NCBI GenBank assembly: GCA_947044405.1
Contig: CAMRHE010000356.1
Location: forward strand, 1,612,001-1,676,000
Length of the DNA: 64,000 nt
Direction: 5' to 3'
Source: Leptodactylus fallax
Lineage: Eukaryota > Chordata > Amphibia > Anura > Leptodactylidae
Part shown: positions 59,010-64,000 of the stretch, piece by piece
Layout: each line of letters begins with the position of its first letter
Position numbering within the stretch: position 1 is the stretch's first letter
Position numbers and translations under genes: made by a program
Notes under the pieces: generated by a model
The model's database searches: none
What the model saw: only the letters and a program-made list of their open reading frames with translations
Told to the model about the DNA's origin: nothing

Positions 59010-60110
59010 TGTGTAGGGAACTGCCATTTCTACTAGTATATAATGTATCTGGCTTCCTTGCCCCTGCAGTTTGGCTTCGGAGACCCCAGGCATTCAGTGC
59101 AAGTTTTGTTTTGTAAATACAGTGAGTCAGACACATGTGAGGCAGAGCTGCTGGGGGGAGAGATGTGAGCAGAGCTGCTGAGACAGACATGTTATGTCTG
59201 GGGGAGTCTAAGAGACACTTGTTCCTCTTTACTTCACAGTATATAGTTAGGTATGTGTTACCCCCTATATACTCACAGGACCTAGCTAGTAACCGTAGTT
59301 AGGGATCCATATATATATATATAGTTCAGGGCAGTGATAGGTTAGGCTTCCGAAGGCCAACTAGCTAGTTAGAGGCCCGGTGGCACTAGTAGTTTAGCTG
59401 GCAGGTTAAGGACTCAGTGTTAGGGTAGTCAGGCCTGCATCTACTGCCGTCACCGTCGCCCTGTTTGCTGCCTGTGAAGAATCTCACCACCATCATCTCC
59501 TGATCGTCTGTCTGTCATCTCCTGGGAGAATCCGAGGATCCACAGTCATCCACAGGGGCCCCTGCATCTCTTCTGTTGCCTGGAGGTATTGTGCACTGGA
59601 CTCTTGCTACATATCTATATATATACCCGGGTATATAACCTAAGACGGTTGAGGACTTGCTGGTTGTTGTAGTATTGCTGTGTTCTGAGTATATTTTATG
59701 TATGTATTATTACCCTGTTGATTCTTATAAAGCTACTGTTATAACCTTATGTGGTATCTGTATGTATTCTTCAGACTGTGAGATTAGTACAGTGATCCTT
59801 GTTAAGGCTACTAACTGTACTTCATGGGTAAGTCCCAGGAAGAGATTCTCCCTGTAATACAGAGGCTCTATCCTGGGTGGAGGCACTGATATATTTCATA
59901 TATGTTCCCACTCTTCCCTTCAGCGAAGGCTTCAGGTCCCATTATACACACAGGTCAGCGCCAGAGTCTGTTGCGGGAGGGATAATACTCACCCCCCCCC
60001 CCCCCCAAATAGGGCTACATTTGTAGGCACTGCTGAGATTTAGAAGTGGGAATAGTCATTGATATGGAGAAGCGATATAGCTCAGAGGGGAACCTCCCAC
60101 TAGCTACTAC
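59010..60110 (+). other. Probable 5' LTR and leader of the Gypsy element
   Basis: A TG start at 59010 (TGTGTAGGGAAC) follows the broken MITE, and a possible end is GGGCTACA at 60012-60019; the termini are only partly complementary. TATA-like stretches are at 59311-59326 and 59612-59622. An alternative start is TGTTATGTCTGG at 59190. A C run of about 16 lies at 59991-60006. No convincing tRNA primer-binding site was identified, so the LTR limits remain unproven. Confidence 0.5.
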
Positions 60111-61280
60111 ATGGGATTACCGACCTCCTGTTCCTCCCCTGGTTCATGTAAAGGAAGAACCCCGCTCAGCCAGTTACCCCCCCCCAGTATGGCCGTCGCT
60201 AGCAGTTCCTCTAGTGACAGTGCTATTAGCACTTTAGCCAGGCTGACTGAAATGTTAGCTCAGGGCCTGCAGGCCACTCACTACAAGAAACTAAAAGTAT
60301 TCTCTGGTAATGTCCCAGTACCACAAGGGGAGGAAAACTTTGAGATATGGAAAGAACATACTCTCCAATGCCTGAAGGAATGGTCTTGCTCTGAAGAAGG
60401 CAAGCGGCAGCGTATCAGTGAAAGTTTGCGGTCTCCTGCTGCAGAATTGATCCGCTTGTACAGAGACTCTCATGAAGGAGTGAGTGCATTGGACTATATA
60501 CAAGTACTGTCTGATCACTTTGAGCCATACTATGACCTTGCCCAGATGGTTGCTGATTACCGAATGGTTCGTCAAAAAGAAGGGGAAAATGTCTCTACTT
60601 TTATTAACCGTTTACAGCTACTTCTTTCACGTCTGGTGTACCACGCAGCTATATCTACTTCAGAGGTAGACGCTATGAGAACCAGTCAGTTGGTGAGAGG
60701 GTTACAACCTCATCATCCTCTTGCTCAAGTACTCAAGGTCTTACTATCTGATAGAGTCCTTCCATTTCCTGACTTAATGAAGTTAGTGAAGAAACAAGAA
60801 GCTGACATTAGTTTTAGTACCCCTAAGAAAGCGAAAAGCATCTCTAAAGAAGATGTTGTTCCTAATTCAAACAAGGACAAACCAGCGGAGCGGTCAGAAC
60901 TTAGACAGTCCGCCACTCCACCCACTGCCACTCAATGGAGGAAGGATGCTAGAACCTGTTATAAATGTGGTCAGACGGGCCATACTGCCAGACAGTGTAC
61001 GGAGGACAGTGAGGGATTGGGACACAGTGCTGCCTTCTCTATTCAGAATCAAAGACACCGAAGGAAGGCGGGCCGAGTAAAGACCAGAGGCGCTATCGCG
61101 GGCTCCAGGTCCGTTGTCAAAGTCACTGTCAATGGTCATGCCGCTCCTGCCCTGTTTGATACAGGATCTCAAGTGACCCTGATTTATCGCTCGTTCTACC
61201 AAAAGTATCTGAGGGATATACCTCTTCAGTCTACGGGACAAATGAAATTGTGGGGCTTAATTCAGGATCATATCCTGTAG
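60111..61280 (+). CDS. Gypsy Gag with zinc knuckle and aspartic protease
   Basis: The frame is 389 codons; translation may begin at Met27 (60189). Residues about 55-215 form a capsid-like region: KVFSGNVPVPQGEENFEIW at 62-80, then LKEW at 88-91. This pattern resembles vertebrate PNMA proteins, known to derive from Gypsy Gag. A CCHC zinc knuckle CYKCGQTGHTARQC (283-296) would bind the genomic RNA. ALFDTGSQVTL (347-357) carries the catalytic DTG of a retropepsin. The protease frame departs from its continuation near 61255, where the downstream segment proceeds in the -1 frame. A 60064-60180 frame ending at a nine-C run could encode an alternative N-terminus. Gag would assemble particles and protease would mature them. 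Confidence 0.9.
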   Translation: MGLPTSCSSPGSCKGRTPLSQLPPPSMAVASSSSSDSAISTLARLTEMLAQGLQATHYKKLKVFSGNVPVPQGEENFEIWKEHTLQCLKEWSCSEEGKRQRISESLRSPAAELIRLYRDSHEGVSALDYIQVLSDHFEPYYDLAQMVADYRMVRQKEGENVSTFINRLQLLLSRLVYHAAISTSEVDAMRTSQLVRGLQPHHPLAQVLKVLLSDRVLPFPDLMKLVKKQEADISFSTPKKAKSISKEDVVPNSNKDKPAERSELRQSATPPTATQWRKDARTCYKCGQTGHTARQCTEDSEGLGHSAAFSIQNQRHRRKAGRVKTRGAIAGSRSVVKVTVNGHAAPALFDTGSQVTLIYRSFYQKYLRDIPLQSTGQMKLWGLIQDHIL

Positions 61281-62239
61281 ATGGCAGCCTACAAGTAGTT
61301 ATAGCTGTCCCTGAATTAGAAGATCAGAGTGTCGCTCCCATGAAGATTACGGCTCTTGTCTGTCCTGATACAGGGGATTCTTGTGCAGCTCCTGTGATAC
61401 TTGGCACTAATTGTCCCGCAGTGCATTATGCTTTTCAGAAGTTTCTTGGAAGAGATTGGAACCCTGCAGCTCAGCCGGTGAATATATCTTCTGATCTTAG
61501 AGAACTCTGTGATGCCCTGTCTACTGGCTATCGACATGGAATGGTATATCATATCGGTGAGAGAACCGTGGAAGTTCCTGCCGGCGGGGAGAGAGTTCTG
61601 AGAGTAGCCTCCAGCATTGCTCCCGATTTGCTTGAAGGGGGGAATTATGTCCTTATGGAAACCCCTGAAGAAATGATTAACCAGAATGGCTGGATGGTGA
61701 TCCCAGAGAGAAAGGACTGGAGAAATAAAGTGGAGTTATCTACCTGTGTGACAGTGAGGAACTGTTCACCGCATCCGATCGCAATTGGACCATACCAGAA
61801 TGTGGCCCACTGCTACCCTGTGCTTGGAGTAAATCCATACGCTGAAGTGTGCAGGATTCAAATCCGAGATGCAATCCCTAATCTCAATCTTGACTTGAGT
61901 GATCCACATTTACCAGAGGCCTGGAATCAGCGACTGACACAGAAGTTGTCTGAATTATCGGAAGTGTTCTCCATGGATGATATGGATGTAGGTTGTGCTA
62001 AAAGTGCTCAACACACTTTCCGATTGACCGATTCTACTCCCTTCCGGGAGCGACCACGGAGAGTTGCTCCAAAGGATGTTGATGAGTTAAGACAGACTCT
62101 ACAGCAAATGAAAGGTCAGGGGATCATTGTGGACAGTAAGAGCCCCTATGCCTCACCTATTGTGGTGGTAAGAAAAAAAATCTGGAGCAATTCGCCTATG
62201 TGTGGATTACAGAACTCTGAACCGGAGAACCTTACCTGA
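61250..62239 (+). CDS. Gypsy pol segment: protease C-terminus, linker and start of reverse transcriptase
   Basis: The open frame overlaps gag-protease by 31 bp in the -1 frame. The first listed codon is GTG, so this is a continuation and has no start of its own. The middle (about residues 30-225) is a linker without clear motifs. FRERPRRVAPKDVDEL and SPYASPIVVVRKK (about 62046-62180) are the N-terminal reverse transcriptase block. The true frame ends near 62170-62180 at a run of eight A. After that point the reading, to the stop at 62239, is out of frame with the rest of the polymerase. Confidence 0.88.
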   Translation: MGLNSGSYPVDGSLQVVIAVPELEDQSVAPMKITALVCPDTGDSCAAPVILGTNCPAVHYAFQKFLGRDWNPAAQPVNISSDLRELCDALSTGYRHGMVYHIGERTVEVPAGGERVLRVASSIAPDLLEGGNYVLMETPEEMINQNGWMVIPERKDWRNKVELSTCVTVRNCSPHPIAIGPYQNVAHCYPVLGVNPYAEVCRIQIRDAIPNLNLDLSDPHLPEAWNQRLTQKLSELSEVFSMDDMDVGCAKSAQHTFRLTDSTPFRERPRRVAPKDVDELRQTLQQMKGQGIIVDSKSPYASPIVVVRKKIWSNSPMCGLQNSEPENLT

Positions 62240-63104
62240 TCAGTATACACTGCCGAGAATTGAAGAAGCTCTGGAAGCTCTGAATGGAAACTGTTGGTTC
62301 ACAGTGCTGGACCTAAGATCGGGATACTATCAAGTCCTAATGGCACCTGAGGATCAGGAAAAGACAGCCTTCATATGCCCCTTGGGTTTCTTTCAGTTCA
62401 CTCGTATGCCGCAAGGTACAAAAGGTGCGCCAGCAACGTTCCAAAGGTTGATGGAAAGAGTGTTAGGTGATTTAGTGCCCCGGGAATGCCTTGTATATCT
62501 TGACGACATTATTGTGTTCGGAAAGACGCTGGAAGAACATGAAGAACGACTCATGAGAGTACTCCAACGCTTAAAAGAAGAGGGGCTGAAGTTGTCGGCT
62601 GACAAATGCAAATTTTGTAGATCTTCGATCACTTATGTAGGTCATATTGTTTCTGCTGAAGGAGTTGCTACCGATCCTGGTAAGATTGAAGCTGTGGTGA
62701 ATTGGCCCCGACCGCAAAATATTACGGAGTTGCAATCTTTCTTGGGGTTTTGTGGATTCTATCAACGATTTGTGGAAGGATATTCAAAAATTGCTCGAGC
62801 CCTCCTCGACCTGTTGAAGAGTGATGCAGGAGATCCGGGAAAGAAGAAAGGGTCTTCCAAAAGCCTTTTTGGCGATAGGTGGACTGCGGATTGTGAAGAA
62901 GCATTTAAGTTGTTTAAGAAGAAATTGACAGAAGCTCCCGTTCTGGCTTATGCTGATGCACAGAAGCCATATGTGCTACATGTAGATGCCAGCTTTGAAG
63001 GATTAGGTGGCGTGCTGCACCAAGAATACCCGGCCGGGTTACGGCCCATAGCTTTCATAAGTCGAAGTCTTTCTCCCAGCGAGAAAAAATTATCCAGTAC
63101 ATAA
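62178..63104 (+). CDS. Gypsy reverse transcriptase and start of RNase H
   Basis: The frame resumes just after the A run; the first methionine at 62202 is internal (MDYRTLNRRTLPDQYTLP). Numbered from it: VLDLRSGYYQV (35-45) has the first catalytic Asp, FTRMPQGTKGAPATFQ (66-81) follows, and YLDD (99-102) has the catalytic Asp pair. SFLGFCGFYQRFV (179-191) is the connection region, and VLHVDASFEGLGGVLHQ (258-274) begins RNase H with its Asp262. The enzyme copies element RNA into DNA. The frame stops at 63104 because it shifts at a six-A run (63084-63089). Confidence 0.94.
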   Translation, partial: KSGAIRLCVDYRTLNRRTLPDQYTLPRIEEALEALNGNCWFTVLDLRSGYYQVLMAPEDQEKTAFICPLGFFQFTRMPQGTKGAPATFQRLMERVLGDLVPRECLVYLDDIIVFGKTLEEHEERLMRVLQRLKEEGLKLSADKCKFCRSSITYVGHIVSAEGVATDPGKIEAVVNWPRPQNITELQSFLGFCGFYQRFVEGYSKIARALLDLLKSDAGDPGKKKGSSKSLFGDRWTADCEEAFKLFKKKLTEAPVLAYADAQKPYVLHVDASFEGLGGVLHQEYPAGLRPIAFISRSLSPSEKKLSST

Positions 63105-64000
63105 ATTGGAGTTTTTGGCGCTCAAGTGGGCCATTGTTGATAAATTACATGACTATTTATACGGAGCCACGTTTGAAGTAAGAACAGACAACAATCCACT
63201 GACATACGTTTTGTCAACCTCTAAACTCGATGCTACAGGACATCGCTGGTTGGCAGCTTTATCCAACTACCAATTCACACTCAAGTATAAATCGGGGCCT
63301 AAGAACATTGGGGCAGATGCTCTATCAAGACGGCCTGGATTACCTAGTCCGGAAGTAGTGGATGAATGGGAAGAAGTGCCAAGTCCTGGAGTAGGAGCTT
63401 TGTGTGCCATGGCTGCTGTAGTTGAAGACCGAGTAGCCTTTTCTGAAACTCGGCTTATTGACTCTATTGGGGGAGGTCCCGAAGCTGTACCAGACATGTT
63501 TGCCTACCCTGCCGCTTTAGGATCCTTTGAGAGTTGTTCTATATCTTCAAAGCGAATGATCTGGAGTCAAAAGATTGATCCTTTAATTGGACCTCTTTAT
63601 CAAGCAGTGAGTTCTCAAGACAGAGAAATGTTAAAGACATCCCTACCCTCTGAATGCAGTCAACTTCTACGAGATTGGGAGAAGTTTGAAATAGACAATG
63701 GCCTACTTTATCGTGTGGTGCTGTATCATGATCACCCTGGAAGGCACCAACTAGTTATTCCAAGCTGCTTTCAGAAGATGATTTTCCGAAGTCTGCATGA
63801 TTATCATGGTCATTTGGGACCTGAGAAGACTTATGGCCTAATACAAGACCGATTCTACTGGCCCAAAATGAGAGATACCGTGACTCGTCTGTGTAGGTGC
63901 TGTCGCAGATGTTTGCAGAGGAAGACTGTCCCGGTTCGAGCGGCCTTCATGGGACACTTGAAGAGTTTGGGCCCCATGGATCTTGTCTGCATAGACTTCC
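63085..64000 (+). CDS. Gypsy RNase H remainder and integrase N-terminal part (open at window end)
   Basis: The frame with codons in phase with 63100 is open to the window end, more than 300 codons. KLEFLALKWAIVDKL and RTDNNPLTYVL (63103-63213) are RNase H motifs with a catalytic Asp, and GADALSR (63313) closes the domain. An HHCC zinc-binding module of integrase follows: His at 63796 and 63811, Cys at 63901 and 63910, with the intervening FYWPKM. The first integrase catalytic Asp (IDF) is at 63994. The catalytic core and C-terminus lie outside the window. Integrase would insert the cDNA. Confidence 0.92.

Larger units (their letters stand above)
59010..64000 (+). mobile_element. Ty3/Gypsy retrotransposon with PNMA-like Gag, truncated by window end
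   Basis: The order is a 5' non-coding region (probable LTR plus leader), gag with zinc knuckle, protease, reverse transcriptase, RNase H and the start of integrase. Integrase after RNase H is the Ty3/Gypsy order. The 3' part and 3' LTR lie beyond the window. Long conserved frames with only three shifts suggest a young or recently active copy. The exact 5' boundary is inferred from where the preceding MITE stops. Confidence 0.9.

Noticed and set aside
61250..61280. Programmed -1 frameshift between gag-protease and polymerase
   Set aside because: No canonical slippery heptamer and the shift lies after the protease motif; a simple indel is likelier.

Overview
The window looks like vertebrate, most probably anuran amphibian, intergenic or intronic DNA. 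It is AT-rich and gene-poor and contains no exon of a host gene that I can recognise. It is packed with transposable elements whose boundaries can be read directly from terminal inverted repeats (TIRs) and target-site duplications (TSDs). The host assignment is inference from the mix: IR/DR Tc1 transposons, TTAA-flanked MITEs, many short palindromic MITEs, a tRNA-derived SINE, L2/Rex-like LINE 3' ends and a Ty3/Gypsy element with a PNMA-like Gag.

Layout. 1-12.6 kb: non-coding sequence with a hAT MITE (1607-2685), a decayed relative (5.0-5.65 kb), two TTAA-flanked MITEs (5657-5944 and 6636-7138), degenerate minisatellites, and a complete Tc1 transposon with an open 340-residue transposase (9664-11312). 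12.6-23.6 kb: a 5'-truncated LINE between two inverted copies of one MITE (12.65-14.60 kb), an L2-like LINE 3' end (19.5-20.1 kb) and several palindromic MITEs, the best at 23216-23615. 25-35 kb: a solo LTR, a broken Tc1 nested in a TTAA MITE (26862-28831), a foldback pair nested in another MITE (30.76-33.24 kb) and a SINE. 37.8-39.4 kb: a 1.6-kb GTAC-rich minisatellite. 42.6-43.2 kb: a second solo LTR of the same family as the first. 45.8-57.1 kb: three large non-autonomous hAT elements and a probable solo LTR nested in a MITE. 59.0-64.0 kb: the 5' two-thirds of a Ty3/Gypsy retrotransposon, cut by the window end.

Main observation. Four hAT-type elements with different terminal repeats, each with an 8-bp TSD, carry related internal cargo: an array of a ~31-bp repeat and GC-rich GACGTCA-containing core sequence. 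In three of them there is also a module bordered by a hairpin of about 19-bp stem. Decayed copies of the cargo occur at three further loci. Either the cargo is itself mobile, or unrelated hAT termini have repeatedly captured it. In one element the array has grown to about 1.6 kb with two orientation switches.

Coding content. Only transposon proteins are supported: one intact Tc1 transposase, one disrupted Tc1 transposase, a LINE reverse transcriptase fragment, and Gag-protease plus reverse transcriptase, RNase H and integrase segments of the Gypsy element. In the latter, three reading-frame changes all lie at short A runs. Most other open frames are chance or repeat-driven.
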